This document shows positions 37,399 through 47,700 of a stretch of 64,000 nt of DNA, piece after piece; position 1 is the stretch's first letter; each line of letters begins with the position of its first letter. Origin of the DNA: Cupriavidus pauculus. GTDB lineage: Bacteria; Pseudomonadota; Gammaproteobacteria; Burkholderiales; Burkholderiaceae. Where the stretch lies: positions 2,790,001 through 2,854,000 of the forward strand of contig NZ_CP033969.1 of assembly GCF_003854935.1 (NCBI RefSeq), given 5' to 3'. Made by a program: the position numbers and the translations under genes. The notes under the pieces are model-generated. The model searched no databases. It was not told the DNA's origin and saw only the letters and a program-made list of their open reading frames with translations.

Positions 37399-37399
37399 C

Positions 37400-37810
37400 G
37401 TGACGACCGACCTTGCCCAGACCGGTAGCGCCCCCATCCGCGACGAACGCGACATCGTCCAGGCCCGCGCCGTGGTGCGCACCCTGACGTCGCAGCTGAA
37501 GTTCTCGCTGGTGGAGCAGACTAAGATGATTACGGCGGCCAGCGAGCTGGCCCGCAACACGATGGTGTACGGCGGCGGCGGCGAAATGCGCTGGGAGCTG
37601 CTGACCGAGGGCATGCGGCGCGGGCTGCGCCTGCATTTCGAGGACCGGGGCCCGGGCATTCCCGACGTCGAGCAGGCGCTCGTCGACGGGTGGACCTCGG
37701 GCGGCGGGCTGGGCATGGGCCTGTCCGGCGCGCGCCGGCTGGTCAACGACTTCCAGATCCGGACTCAAGTTGGCGAGGGAACCTGTGTCAGCATCACTCG
37801 GTGGAAGTAG
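37400..37810 (+). CDS. rsbT: Serine/threonine kinase RsbT
   Basis: 136 residues from GTG 37400, a GHKL-fold kinase: N-box 'ASELARNTMVYGGGG', G1 'FEDRGPGIPD' and G2 'GGGLGMGLSGARRL'. It phosphorylates RsbR and RsbS and, once free, activates a downstream partner. In Bacillus that partner is the RsbU phosphatase; in this operon there is no RsbU or sigma-B, and the two histidine kinases downstream are the likely targets. It overlaps the next gene by about 26 bases. Confidence 0.93.
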   Translation: MTTDLAQTGSAPIRDERDIVQARAVVRTLTSQLKFSLVEQTKMITAASELARNTMVYGGGGEMRWELLTEGMRRGLRLHFEDRGPGIPDVEQALVDGWTSGGGLGMGLSGARRLVNDFQIRTQVGEGTCVSITRWK

Positions 37811-38831
37811 GAACCACGGGCCGCACCTGGCCGTGCCGATGGGCGACCCCAGCCGCGTGGGCGAGGCCCGGCGGCATGCCGCCGAGATGGCCACCCGCCT
37901 GGGTTTCGACGCCACGCAGGCCGGCAAGCTGGCGCTGGCCGTCAACGAGTTGGGCAACAACCTGCTGCGCCACGCCACGGGCGGGCGCCTGCTGCTGGCC
38001 GCGCGCGAGCTGGCCGGCACGCTGGCCATCGAGCTGCTGTCGATCGACGACGGCCCCGGCATGGCCGACCTGCAAGCGTGCATGCGCGACGGGTTTTCCA
38101 CGGCTGGCAGCGCCGGCCAGGGCCTGGGCGCGGTGCGCCGCATGGCCGACGACTTCGACGTCCATACGCGCGCCGGCGACGGCAGCCTGATCCTGGCCCG
38201 CTTCTACCGCGACCGCGAGCCCGGCGACCGCCCGCGCCGTCCCAACGGCGGCTTTGCCGTGGGCGCGGTCTGCCTGGCCGCGCCGGGCGAGCGCGTCAGC
38301 GGCGACGGCTGGAGCGTGGCCGTGCAGGATGACCGCGCCGACGTGGTGGTCGTGGACGGGCTGGGCCACGGCCCCGACGCCGCCGACGCCGCCATGGCCG
38401 CGCTGACCCTGTTCGACGTCCGGCACGGCGCCGCGCCGGGCGCCTACGTGGAACGCGCCCACGCCGCGCTGCGCGGCACGCGCGGGGCCGCCGTGGGCGC
38501 CTACCGGCTCGACCGCAACAGCCACCGCGTGCGCTTTGCCGGCGCGGGCAACATCCTCGGCCGCGTGATCTCCGGCATCGGCGACCGCACGCTGATCAGC
38601 CAGAACGGCACGGCCGGCCTGCACGTGCGCGCCGTGCAGGAGCAGGAAATGGAATGGCCGCAGCACGCGCTGGTGGTGCTGCACTCCGACGGCATCCAGT
38701 CGCGCTGGCAGTTCGACGACCCCACCCTGCTGCAGCGCGACCCGGCCATCGTGGCCGCCTTCGTCCTGTGGAAGTTCAGCCGCGGCCGCGACGACGCCAC
38801 CGTGGTGGTGGTGCGCCGGGCGGAGCGCTGA
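37785..38831 (+). CDS. RsbX-like phosphatase with an N-terminal ATP-binding (RsbT/W-like) domain
   Basis: About 348 residues from GTG 37785, chosen for the GAGGGA just upstream; TTG 37770 is possible. The N-terminal half is a GHKL domain ('ALAVNELGNNLLRHATGG', 'SIDDGPGMAD', 'GLGAVRRMADDF'). The C-terminal half is a short PP2C/SpoIIE-type phosphatase ('VVVDGLGHGPDAADAA', 'VLHSDGIQSRW', 'DDATVVVV') whose metal aspartates (in DGLGHG, SDG and DDAT) are present. RsbX resets the stressosome by dephosphorylating RsbR/S. The fusion with a kinase-like domain is characteristic of proteobacterial versions. Confidence 0.88.
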   Translation: MSASLGGSRNHGPHLAVPMGDPSRVGEARRHAAEMATRLGFDATQAGKLALAVNELGNNLLRHATGGRLLLAARELAGTLAIELLSIDDGPGMADLQACMRDGFSTAGSAGQGLGAVRRMADDFDVHTRAGDGSLILARFYRDREPGDRPRRPNGGFAVGAVCLAAPGERVSGDGWSVAVQDDRADVVVVDGLGHGPDAADAAMAALTLFDVRHGAAPGAYVERAHAALRGTRGAAVGAYRLDRNSHRVRFAGAGNILGRVISGIGDRTLISQNGTAGLHVRAVQEQEMEWPQHALVVLHSDGIQSRWQFDDPTLLQRDPAIVAAFVLWKFSRGRDDATVVVVRRAER

Positions 38832-38833
38832 CC

Positions 38834-39814
38834 ATGACCGTTTCAGATACGCTGCCAGACAACCTCCCCGCCATGCCAGACATGCCCGCCTCCGACCCCG
38901 CCCAGCGCGCCACCCCGGACGACATCGCCGCGCTGCGCGCCGCGCTGGACGCGCGCGACCAGGAAGTGCTGGCGCTGCGCGCCGAGATCGAGGAAACCAA
39001 CCGGGGCGTGGTGGCGCTCTATTCCGAACTCGACATGCAGGCCGAGCAGCTACGCCAGGCCACCGAGCTGAAGAGCCGCTTCCTGGCCTACATGAGCCAC
39101 GAGTTCCGCACCCCGATCGTGTCCATCCAGAGCATCACGCGGCTGCTGATGGACCGCGTGGACGGCCCGCTCACGGCCGAGCAGGAAAAACAGGTCAAGT
39201 TCGTGCGCGACACGGCGGCCGAGTTTGCCGAGATGGTCAACGACCTGCTGGACCTGGCCCGGCTGGAAGCGGGCCGCGTGGACGTGTCGCCCGCCTGGTT
39301 CGACATGGTCGCGCTGTTCGACGCGCTGCGCGGCATGTTCAAGCCCGTGCTGACCAACCCCGACGTGTCGCTGATCTTCGAGGAGCCGCACGGCGTGCCG
39401 AAGCTGTTCAGCGACGACCGCAAGGTGTCGCAGATCCTGCGCAACTACATCTCCAACGCGCTGAAGTTCACGCCCAGCGGCGAGGTGCGCATCGCGGCCA
39501 CCTGCGAGGCGCCGGGCACGATCACGTTCTCGGTGCGCGATACCGGCATCGGCATCCCGCCAGAATCTCACTGCGAGGTGTTCCAGGATTTCGTGCAGAT
39601 CGATTCGCCGCTGCAGCGGCGCTACCGGGGATCGGGCCTGGGCCTGGCGCTGTCCAAGCGGCTGGCCGAACTGCTGGGCGGCCACGTGGGCTTCGAGAGC
39701 CAGGTGGGCGTGGGATCGCGCTTCTTCGTGACGCTGCCCACCACGTTCCCGGCCGCCGACCTGGAACTGCCGGCGCGGCCGGCGGCAGCCGCCGGAGACC
39801 ACCATGCCGGATGA
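38834..39814 (+). CDS. Sensor histidine kinase of the stressosome operon
   Basis: 326 residues from ATG 38834, 2 bases after the phosphatase stop. A short, variable N-terminus and coiled coil (about 40-80, 'RDQEVLALRAEIEETNRGVVALYSELDMQAEQL') precede HisKA ('FLAYMSHEFRTPIVSIQSI') and HATPase ('NYISNALKFTP', 'DTGIGIPPES', 'GSGLGLALSKRL'). It has no sensory or membrane domain, which fits control by a protein partner such as RsbT through the coiled coil. Its 3' end overlaps the next gene by 11 bases. Confidence 0.92.
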   Translation: MTVSDTLPDNLPAMPDMPASDPAQRATPDDIAALRAALDARDQEVLALRAEIEETNRGVVALYSELDMQAEQLRQATELKSRFLAYMSHEFRTPIVSIQSITRLLMDRVDGPLTAEQEKQVKFVRDTAAEFAEMVNDLLDLARLEAGRVDVSPAWFDMVALFDALRGMFKPVLTNPDVSLIFEEPHGVPKLFSDDRKVSQILRNYISNALKFTPSGEVRIAATCEAPGTITFSVRDTGIGIPPESHCEVFQDFVQIDSPLQRRYRGSGLGLALSKRLAELLGGHVGFESQVGVGSRFFVTLPTTFPAADLELPARPAAAAGDHHAG

Positions 39815-41771
39815 CCATCGCGACACCCGCCCCGCCCCCCAGGCCAGCCCGCTGGTGCTGGTGGTGGACGACAACCCGGTCACGCGCTACGCCACGGTGC
39901 GCGTGCTGACGGCGGCCGGCTATCGCACCATCGAGGCCGAGAGCGGCCAGGAGGCGCTGCAGCGGGCCGACCTGAGCGTGTCGGCTGTGGTCTTGGACGT
40001 GAACCTGCCCGACATCGACGGCTTCCAGGTCTGCCGCTCGCTGCGCAGCCGGCCCGAGACGGCCACCGTGCCCGTGGTGCACCTGTCCGCCACCTACGTG
40101 GCCGACTACGACAAGGTGCGCGGGCTGGACGCCGGCGCCAGCGCCTACCTGATCCATCCGGCCGAGCCGGGCGTGCTGGTGGCTACCATCGCGTCGCTGC
40201 TGCGCGCCAGCGCGGCCGAGCGGTCCATGCGCGAGAGCGAGGCCCGCTTCCGCGCGATCTACCACCAGGCCATCGGCGGTATCTGCACGCTGGACCTGGC
40301 CGGGCGGTTCGTCGACGTCAACCCGGCCATGCTGACCATGCTGGGGCGGCCCGAGGCCGAGCTGGTGGGCCAGCCCGTGGCCGCGTTCGCCCCGCCCGAG
40401 TTCCGCGAGAAGGTGGCCGAGGCCACCGGCCACACGGGCCAGACCGGCTGGCAGGGCACGTTCCCGCTGCGCGACGCGCGCGGCGAGACCATGCACCTGG
40501 AATGGAGCATCTCCGCCGTGCTGGAAACCGGCGTGAAGGTGGCCGTGGTGTCGAACATCACCGACCACGTCAACCTGGAACGCCAGCGCGAGCAGTTGAT
40601 CGAGCGCGAACAGGCCGCGCGGGCCGCCGTGGAGCGGCTGAACCGGATGAAGGACGACTTCATCGCCATCCTGTCGCACGAACTGCGCAACCCGCTCAAC
40701 GTGATTTCCGTCTGGACCCACGTGCTGGCGCGCCATATCGACTCCGAGGAAGGCCGCCGCGGGCTGGCCGCCGTGGAGCGCAACATCGCCATCCAGCGGC
40801 GGCTGGTGGCCGACCTGGTCGACGTGTCGATGCTGAACGTCGGCAAGATGAAGCTGGAACGCGAGCGCGTGAACCTGCCCGAGCTGGTGCGCAGCGCCGT
40901 GGACACGATGCAGACCCAGGCCGCCGAGCGCCACGTGACGCTGGACCTGCGGCTGGCGCCGACCGTGGCGATGTCCGCCTGGCTGGACGCCGCGCGCTTT
41001 CAGCAGATCCTGTGGAACCTGGTGTCCAACGCAATCAAGTTCTCGCCCGAGGACGGCACGGTGCAGATCGAGCTGTCGTCGGACGCCGACAACCTGCATC
41101 TGCGCGTGATCGACAACGGCCGCGGCATTCCGCAGGAATTCCTGCCGCTGCTGTTCGACCGCTTTACCCAGAGCGAGGACGCCAACCGGCGCAAGCACGG
41201 CGGGCTGGGCCTGGGGCTGGCCATCGTCAAGCACCTGGCCGAGATGCATGGCGGCACCGTGCAGGCGTCCAGCGCCGGCGTGGGCCTGGGCGCCACCTTC
41301 GAGGTAGTGATCCCGCTGATGCCGACCGCGCCGGCCGAAATGCTGCCGGCCCAGGAAAAGCCGGCGCTCAAGCAGTCGGTGCCGCTGACGGCGCTGGACG
41401 TGCTGATCGTGGAAGACGACGCCGACGCTGCCGCCGCGCTGTCGGCCATCCTGGTTGACTACGGCGCCCGGGTGCGCACGGCGCGCGACTGCGACGAGGC
41501 GCTGGACGCCGTGCAGCAGGCGGTGCCCGACCTCGTCATCAGCGACATCGGCCTGCCCGGCCGCGACGGCAACGACCTGATCCGCGAGATCCGCGTGCGC
41601 GAGGCCGTGGAGGTGCTGCCGCGCGTGCCGGCCGTGGCGCTGACCGCGTTCACCCGGCAGCAGGACCGCCGCGCCGCCATGGAATCGGGCTTCGACGCGG
41701 TCTGCGGCAAGCCGCTGCGGCTGCAGGAGCTGATGGATGCCATCGAGGTGGCGCTGACGCCGACGCGGTAG
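39804..41771 (+). CDS. Hybrid histidine kinase REC-PAS-HisKA-HATPase-REC
   Basis: 655 residues. REC1 (about 17-135) has acceptor D65 and signalling S95 but H118 in place of the near-invariant Lys of the 'K-P' motif, so its phosphorylation chemistry may be altered. Then PAS (about 145-260), HisKA with 'FIAILSHELRNPLNVI' (about 290), HATPase ('NLVSNAIKFSP', 'GLGLGLAIVKHL') and REC2 (about 530-650) with acceptor Asp in 'LVISDIGLPG' and normal 'GKPL' Lys. Last gene of the stressosome operon. With REC1 it could accept phosphate from the preceding kinase, giving a relay; the final output regulator is not encoded here. Confidence 0.92.
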   Translation: MPDDHRDTRPAPQASPLVLVVDDNPVTRYATVRVLTAAGYRTIEAESGQEALQRADLSVSAVVLDVNLPDIDGFQVCRSLRSRPETATVPVVHLSATYVADYDKVRGLDAGASAYLIHPAEPGVLVATIASLLRASAAERSMRESEARFRAIYHQAIGGICTLDLAGRFVDVNPAMLTMLGRPEAELVGQPVAAFAPPEFREKVAEATGHTGQTGWQGTFPLRDARGETMHLEWSISAVLETGVKVAVVSNITDHVNLERQREQLIEREQAARAAVERLNRMKDDFIAILSHELRNPLNVISVWTHVLARHIDSEEGRRGLAAVERNIAIQRRLVADLVDVSMLNVGKMKLERERVNLPELVRSAVDTMQTQAAERHVTLDLRLAPTVAMSAWLDAARFQQILWNLVSNAIKFSPEDGTVQIELSSDADNLHLRVIDNGRGIPQEFLPLLFDRFTQSEDANRRKHGGLGLGLAIVKHLAEMHGGTVQASSAGVGLGATFEVVIPLMPTAPAEMLPAQEKPALKQSVPLTALDVLIVEDDADAAAALSAILVDYGARVRTARDCDEALDAVQQAVPDLVISDIGLPGRDGNDLIREIRVREAVEVLPRVPAVALTAFTRQQDRRAAMESGFDAVCGKPLRLQELMDAIEVALTPTR

Positions 41772-41978
41772 TCGTTGGCTTTGCATCTGTGCGTGGATGT
41801 GGCTTTAACGCCATATCGACGCATTCAAGCATTGTTGATCGTCGCCGCAACAATGTGTCGAAATCGTATCGACACGGCCATCTGTTGGAAATAACACACC
41901 AAAACGGCCTGGAAACGGCGCCCGACCCGCGCGGCGCTTGACGCCTCAATGGCCGGGGCCGCATTATTCCGCCCTGCC

Positions 41979-42007
41979 ACACAAATGCGAATCGTTCGCA
42001 TTTGTGT
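41979..42007. promoter_or_regulatory. Perfect 13-bp inverted repeat, probable Fur box
   Basis: ACACAAATGCGAA - TCG - TTCGCATTTGTGT is a perfect 13+3+13 palindrome ending 29 bases before the receptor ATG. Its core AATGCGAATCGTTCGCATT closely fits Fur operators of GC-rich betaproteobacteria (compare GATAATGATAATCATTATC). Its location upstream of a siderophore receptor supports iron repression. Confidence 0.75.
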
Positions 42008-42036
42008 CTACATTTCCAATAAGAGCCATTCCTGTC

Positions 42037-44217
42037 ATGACGTCCTGCCCGTCGCCGGCCCGCCGCCGGCCTTCCGCGCCTTCGCGCGTTCGTCCCATCG
42101 CCGCTTTTGCCCGTGCCGCCGTGCTGGCCGGTTTTCCGCTGTGCGGCACCGTGCTGGCCCAGACGGCGCCCGCCGACCAGGCGCTGCCGTCGGTGACCGT
42201 GAGCGCGCGGCAGGATGTCGACGTCGGCCCCCAACTGCAGAAGAAGGCGTCGGGCGGCGCGCTGGGCAGCCGCACGCAGCTCGACACGCCGTTCTCGACG
42301 ACCGTGGTGGGCAGCGAGGACATGGCCGACCGCCAGGTGGCCAAGATCGGCGACGTGTTCTTCAACGACGCCTCGGTCTCGGACAACAGCAACGGCAACA
42401 ACGCCTGGGCGGCCTACACCACCGTGCGCGGCCTGCAACTGGACTGGCGCAACGCGTACAAGATCAACGGCATGCCGTTCATCAGCTATGGCCTGACCCT
42501 GCCCTACGAGCAGCTTGAGCAGGTGGAGCTGCTGAAGGGCCCGAACGGCTTCATGTACGGCTTTGGCAACCCCGGCGGCACCATCAACTACGTCACCAAG
42601 CGTCCGACCGACCAGTTCACGGCCAGCGTGGAAGTGGGCTACCGTTCGTCGCACGTCTGGAGCGAGCACGTGGACGTGGGCGGCCGCGCCGGCCCCGACA
42701 ACATGTTCGGCTACCGCCTGAACCTGACGCACGAGGAAGGCAAGCCGTCCAACGCCGTCGGGCTGAACCGCAACTCGGTGTCGCTGGGCCTGGACGCCCG
42801 TATCACGCGCGACCTGACCTGGACGTTCGACGGCATCTACCAGGACCGCAACACGTGGGGCGCCACGCCGTCGTTCTATACCGGCGGCATCACCAACGGC
42901 CAGCTTCCCGGCGTCATCAGCGGCCGCGGCGGCCTGCTGGGCGGCCCGGACACGCACTTCTACTCGAATCTGCAGTTCTACCAGACCGGCCTGCGCTACA
43001 ACCTGAACCCGGACTGGACGGTCAGCACCAGCTACAGCTTCAGCAAGCAGTCCCGCAGCCGCAACGAGACCACGCTGTTCCTGACCGATGCATCGGGCGA
43101 CTACACCAGCTCGCGCTACGACGGCGCCGAAAGCCAGCAGTTCAGCAACTGGACGACGATGGTCGAGGGCAAGTTCCGCACCGGCATCTTCCGCCACGAA
43201 CTGGTGGCCGGCCTGAGCTGGCAGAAGCAGATCGACCGCTTCAGCAGCAACGCTTACAACAACTTCTCGCTGGCCGACGGCAACATCTACGGCCCGTACA
43301 CGGGCGTCTACTGGAGCCAGACCGCATTCCAGAAGTACCGCGCCGGCGATACCACGCAGAAGGCCGCGTTCGTCAGCGACACCATGCACCTGAACGACCA
43401 GTGGTCGGTGCTGGCCGGCCTGCGCGTGACCAACTTCGAGCAGAACAGCTACAACGCCAACGGCGTGGGCAACACCAGCTACACCAAGAACGGCCTGGTC
43501 TCGCCGACGGCCGCGCTGATGTACAAGCCGTGGGCGTCTACCACGTTCTACGGCAGCTACGTGGAATCGTTCGACGGCGGCGGCGTGGTGGGCAGCACCT
43601 ACCTCAATGCCGGCCAGGGCCTGACCCCGGCCAAGAGCCGCCAGTACGAAGTGGGCGTGAAGACCGACCAGGGCAAGTGGAACGCCACGGCCGCGCTGTT
43701 CCGCATCGAGCGCCGCAGCGAATTCACGCGCGACAACGGCGCCGGCGTGCTGCCGTCGTTCGTGCAGGACGGCCAGTCGGTCTACCAGGGCCTGGAACTG
43801 GCCGCGTCGTCGCGCATCGGATCGCAGTGGGAAATTGGCGGAAGTACGATGCTGCTGCATAGCGAGTACACCGAGGGCGACACCAACATCGGCAACCGCG
43901 TGGCGGGCGCGCCCAACTTCCTGCTGACCGGCCGCGTGGCATACCGCGTACCGTTCGTGCCGGGCCTGAAAGTAGGCGTGGATGGCAAGTACACCGGCCC
44001 GACCAAGCTCAACGCCTCCAACACGGCCACGCTGGGCGGCTACACGGTGTTCAACCTCGGCGCCACGTACAACACGCGCGTGGCCGGCAAGGACCTGACG
44101 CTGCGCGCCGCGCTGACCAACCTGACCAACAAGCGCTATTGGGGCTTCCAGTACGAGAACTACATCCAGCCGGCCGATCCGCGCGCCATCAGCCTGAGCG
44201 CCAAGATCGCCTACTGA
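42037..44217 (+). CDS. TonB-dependent siderophore receptor
   Basis: 726 residues from ATG 42037. Signal peptide about 1-41 ending V-L-A-Q. Plug domain (about 55-195) contains 'SVTVSARQD', 'LDTPFSTTVVGSEDMADRQ' and 'VELLKGPNGFMYGFGNPGGTINYVTKRPTD', typical of ferric-siderophore receptors; the rest is a 22-strand barrel ending in aromatic Tyr ('AISLSAKIAY'). It imports a ferric siderophore across the outer membrane using TonB energy. The probable Fur box lies just upstream. No siderophore synthesis or FecIR-like signalling genes are adjacent, and there is no N-terminal signalling extension. Confidence 0.93.
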   Translation: MTSCPSPARRRPSAPSRVRPIAAFARAAVLAGFPLCGTVLAQTAPADQALPSVTVSARQDVDVGPQLQKKASGGALGSRTQLDTPFSTTVVGSEDMADRQVAKIGDVFFNDASVSDNSNGNNAWAAYTTVRGLQLDWRNAYKINGMPFISYGLTLPYEQLEQVELLKGPNGFMYGFGNPGGTINYVTKRPTDQFTASVEVGYRSSHVWSEHVDVGGRAGPDNMFGYRLNLTHEEGKPSNAVGLNRNSVSLGLDARITRDLTWTFDGIYQDRNTWGATPSFYTGGITNGQLPGVISGRGGLLGGPDTHFYSNLQFYQTGLRYNLNPDWTVSTSYSFSKQSRSRNETTLFLTDASGDYTSSRYDGAESQQFSNWTTMVEGKFRTGIFRHELVAGLSWQKQIDRFSSNAYNNFSLADGNIYGPYTGVYWSQTAFQKYRAGDTTQKAAFVSDTMHLNDQWSVLAGLRVTNFEQNSYNANGVGNTSYTKNGLVSPTAALMYKPWASTTFYGSYVESFDGGGVVGSTYLNAGQGLTPAKSRQYEVGVKTDQGKWNATAALFRIERRSEFTRDNGAGVLPSFVQDGQSVYQGLELAASSRIGSQWEIGGSTMLLHSEYTEGDTNIGNRVAGAPNFLLTGRVAYRVPFVPGLKVGVDGKYTGPTKLNASNTATLGGYTVFNLGATYNTRVAGKDLTLRAALTNLTNKRYWGFQYENYIQPADPRAISLSAKIAY

Positions 44218-44723
44218 ACGTTCCATCGCTTGATCGTCTGATCGCTTGATCGTCTGATTACCAGATCGCCCGTCGGTCCGGTTCCGCGCCCGGTTCTGCC
44301 GGGCGCTCTGCATTCCCCGCCTTGCGCACGCGCGTCGGCCGTTTCCTGAGACGGTCGGCGTCGCCCTTCTTCGCCTCCCCTTCCCATTTCCATCGTAGTT
44401 CTACGAGTTCGTACATCTGAGAGTCGTTCGGAAGCTTGTCCGTGGACTACGGCGAGGTCTTTTCTCGCAACTTGGAGGCACCTTTCGTATTTCTACGATT
44501 CCCCGCCCCTACCCAGATTCCTAGCATTGCCATCAAGGAAATCGCGGGGACCAGGTACGTCCACAACCCGCGCGGCATGTTCAGCAAGCGCGCCCCCCGG
44601 ATTCCCGAGCCAGAGCGAGTCATCTCGCGCTTTATGAATTGACGCATGACCCCACTTCGGCCGCGCCTTCCTGCGGCATAACCGGGCCGCGTCACGTTGC
44701 AACTTCTGTTGGGTTTCTCAACC
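44218..44723. other. Intergenic region and leader of the first exoprotein gene
   Basis: 506 bases without a credible gene. It contains two tandem copies of CGCTTGATCGTCTGAT (about 44228-44260), a GC hairpin (44286-44306, GCGCCCGG/CCGGGCGC) that may terminate the receptor transcript, the conserved regulatory block (44393-44527) described separately, and a leader of about 195 bases before the ATG at 44724 that is partly conserved in the sister genes. Confidence 0.6.
44393..44527 (+). promoter_or_regulatory. Conserved control region, exoprotein gene 1 (two palindromic sites + TAGCAT)
   Basis: Site 1 is the perfect palindrome TCGTAGTTCTACGA (44393-44406). Site 2 is TCGTATTTCTACGA (44485-44498), 92 bases downstream. 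Exactly 23 bases after site 2 lies TAGCAT (44522-44527), a candidate -10. The same site-2/23-base/TAGCAT arrangement occurs upstream of all four exoprotein genes, so a dedicated activator or repressor is likely; no -35 hexamer is present at normal spacing. Confidence 0.5.
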
Positions 44724-47700
44724 ATGAACAAGAATCGGTATCGCCGCGTATTCAGCAAGCATCTCGGCATGCTTGTGGCCGTTGCGGAGAATGTGAAGAG
44801 CCGCGGCAAGGCGCCGGGTGAAGGCAGCGCCGCGGAGGCATCGCCCCAACTGGGCGTGGTATCGGCGATGACGGCCATCGCCCTCGCCCTGTTTGCCTGG
44901 GACATGGATGAGGTCCGTGCCCAAGGACTGCCGACCCAGGGCAACGTCGTGGCTGGCCAGGCCACCATCTCGCAGCCGAACGGCTCGACGATGACGATCA
45001 ATCAGGGCAGCCAGCGCGCTGTCATCGACTGGAACAGCTTCAGCATCGGCCAGGGCAACACGGTCCAGTTCAACCAGCCCAACGCACAGGCCCAGGCGCT
45101 GAACCGCGTCACGGGTGGGCTCCCCTCCAATATCCACGGCTCGCTGCTCGCCAACGGGCAGGTGCTGATCCAGAACGCCAACGGCGTGCTGTTCGGACGC
45201 GGCGCAGTGGTCAATGTCGGCTCGCTGCTGGCCACCACCAAGTCCATCGACTCCAACGCCTTCATGGCCGGCAGCCCGCTGGCACTGAGTGCCACCGGCA
45301 CGCAGGCCGGCATCATCAACGAAGGTTCGATCAACGCCCAAGGCTATGTGACCTTCATGGGCGACCAGGTCCGCAACGCGGGCGACATCAAGACCGGCCC
45401 GGGCGGACAAGTCCTGCTGGCCGCTGGCGATAGCGCCACGGTCGCGCTGCACAACGGCCAGGGCATCTCGCTGGTGCTCAACGACGCCACCGCCAACGCG
45501 CTGGCGGAAAACAGCGGCAACATCCATGCACAAGACGGCACGGTCCTCATTACCGCGCGCGGCAAGGACACGCTGCTGAACACGGTGGTGAACCTGTCCG
45601 GTGTGGTCCGCGCCGGCACGGTCGTGGCCGACGCCGGCAAGACCGGCGACGTGGTCATGACCGGCAGCATCGACGCCTCGAACCGCAACGGCGGCCAGGG
45701 CGGCACGGTGGTACTGGCCGGCGACCGCGTCGGCCTGTTCGACAGCGCCTCGATCGACGCTTCGGGCGACTCGGCTGGCGGCAAGGTGATCCTTGGTGGC
45801 GATTCGCTCGGCAAGCTGGAAGGCACCGAAGCGCGCAAGCTGCTGCAGGACGGTGCTGGCTTCGCCAACTTTACGCAGGTGGGCGTTAACGCGCGGGTCG
45901 ATGCCGGTGCACGGCATGGCGATGGCGGGTTCGTGGAAACCTCGGCTCACAACCTCAACGTCCAAGGCACGGTGACCGCCTCAACGCCGAACGGCAAGTC
46001 TGGCGAATGGTTGATCGATCCGACCGATATCACTATCGGCACAGGTAACGATGCTGGCTACAGCGGTAGCGTCTCGGGCGGCTTCACGCCCACGGGCAGC
46101 ACTGCCACGGTTCGCAACACGTCCATCAACGACGCCCTGAACGCAGGCACCGACGTCACGATCACCACGGCCAGCTCAGGTACGGCGGCCGGGAATATCG
46201 TGCAGAGCGCCGGTGCCGACATTACAAAGACCGGCGGCGGCGCGGCGAATCTCACGCTGGTGGCAAACAGATCGATTACCCTCAACGGCAATATCACGTC
46301 CACCTCCGATGCGCTGAATCTGAATCTGACCTCGGGGATGGGCGGCGGATATGGCACCGTTTTCCAAGCAAGCGGCAGAACCATCGACTTGAATGGCGGA
46401 CGGTTAACGGCGTACGGGGACACGACAAGCGCCTCAAGCGGCCATGCCATCAACATAAGCGGCACCCTGGCAAATATCGGCGGCGGCACCATTACGGGCT
46501 TTAGCGCCGGCAGCATTGGCGTGTATATGAACACCGCCCTGACGCAGGTGGGTGGCAGCCTCTCCATCTATGGCAGTTCCCGCTCGCAGACCGGCATCTA
46601 TATTGACAACGGATCCAACCTTACGATCTCCGGAGGCTCGCAACTGGTCATCAATGGGGACGGTGGCGGCTACGACGGCATCATGCACCGCGGCGTTCTT
46701 ACCCTCAATGATGATGCCGCCGTCAGCTTGATTGGCAACACGACGGGCAATTTGTACTCGGGCATTCGTCTCAACACGCTCAAGATTACAGTCAACAACA
46801 ACGCCTCGCTGGATATCGAAGGCCGCTCCACGGGCTCAGGAATCGACTCGCAAGCCGTGACGATCCTGGGTGGCAATTACGCGACCAGCAGCATCTCGGT
46901 CTCGGGCAACGGGGTCGTCAACATTACCGGCGTAGGCAACTACGCGGAAGGTATTCGAGCCTGCGGTCCGACGTCTATCAATATCTCGGACAACGGCGCG
47001 GTGAACCTCACCGGTACATCGAACAACGAGTCAGGCATATGGTTCGACACACTTCGGTATGACCTTCAGAACAACGCCACGCTGAATCTCAGCGGCAGCG
47101 GTAACGGAACGAATCCCGAATGGGCCGGCGTGGCTATCCTTGGCCAAGGATCCATGTCCGGAGACAGCAAGCTGACAGTCAACGGCGACGGACCCAAGGC
47201 CGCCGGTGTACGTTGGCAAGGTACGTTGAATATGTCGGGAAACGCGACCGTCGACATGACCGGCCAGTCGGATACCCAGGACGGCGTACTGATCCAAACC
47301 GTCATCAACGCCACTGACGATGCTCGAATCAACGTTTCGGGCACGTCGCGCGCCAACACCGCCACCTCAGCCGGCGTGCGCTTCGCATCCAACTCCAGCC
47401 TGAATCTCTCTGGAAACGTGAAGACCGACATCACTGGCGATTCGCGGTACCGCGAAGGGGTCCATTTCCAGGGTGGCGTCAACATCACCGACAACGCCTA
47501 CATGAACGCTACCGGCACCTCCAGCGGTGGCGGTGACGCGGGCATCGGCGTGCGCGTGGGCACCACCAGCAACATTACCGTGAACGGCAACGGTACTGCC
47601 GTCCTGACGGGCGCCGCCCCCGACGGCCGCGACCACGCGCTAGAAGGCCGCATGCGGGTAAACGGAAACGGTGCCATCCACATCCTGACCGGCGATCGCG

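Noticed and set aside
44436-44642. 68-codon frame in the leader of exoprotein gene 1
   Set aside because: It covers the conserved control sites; the frame is not kept in the spacers of genes 2 to 4.
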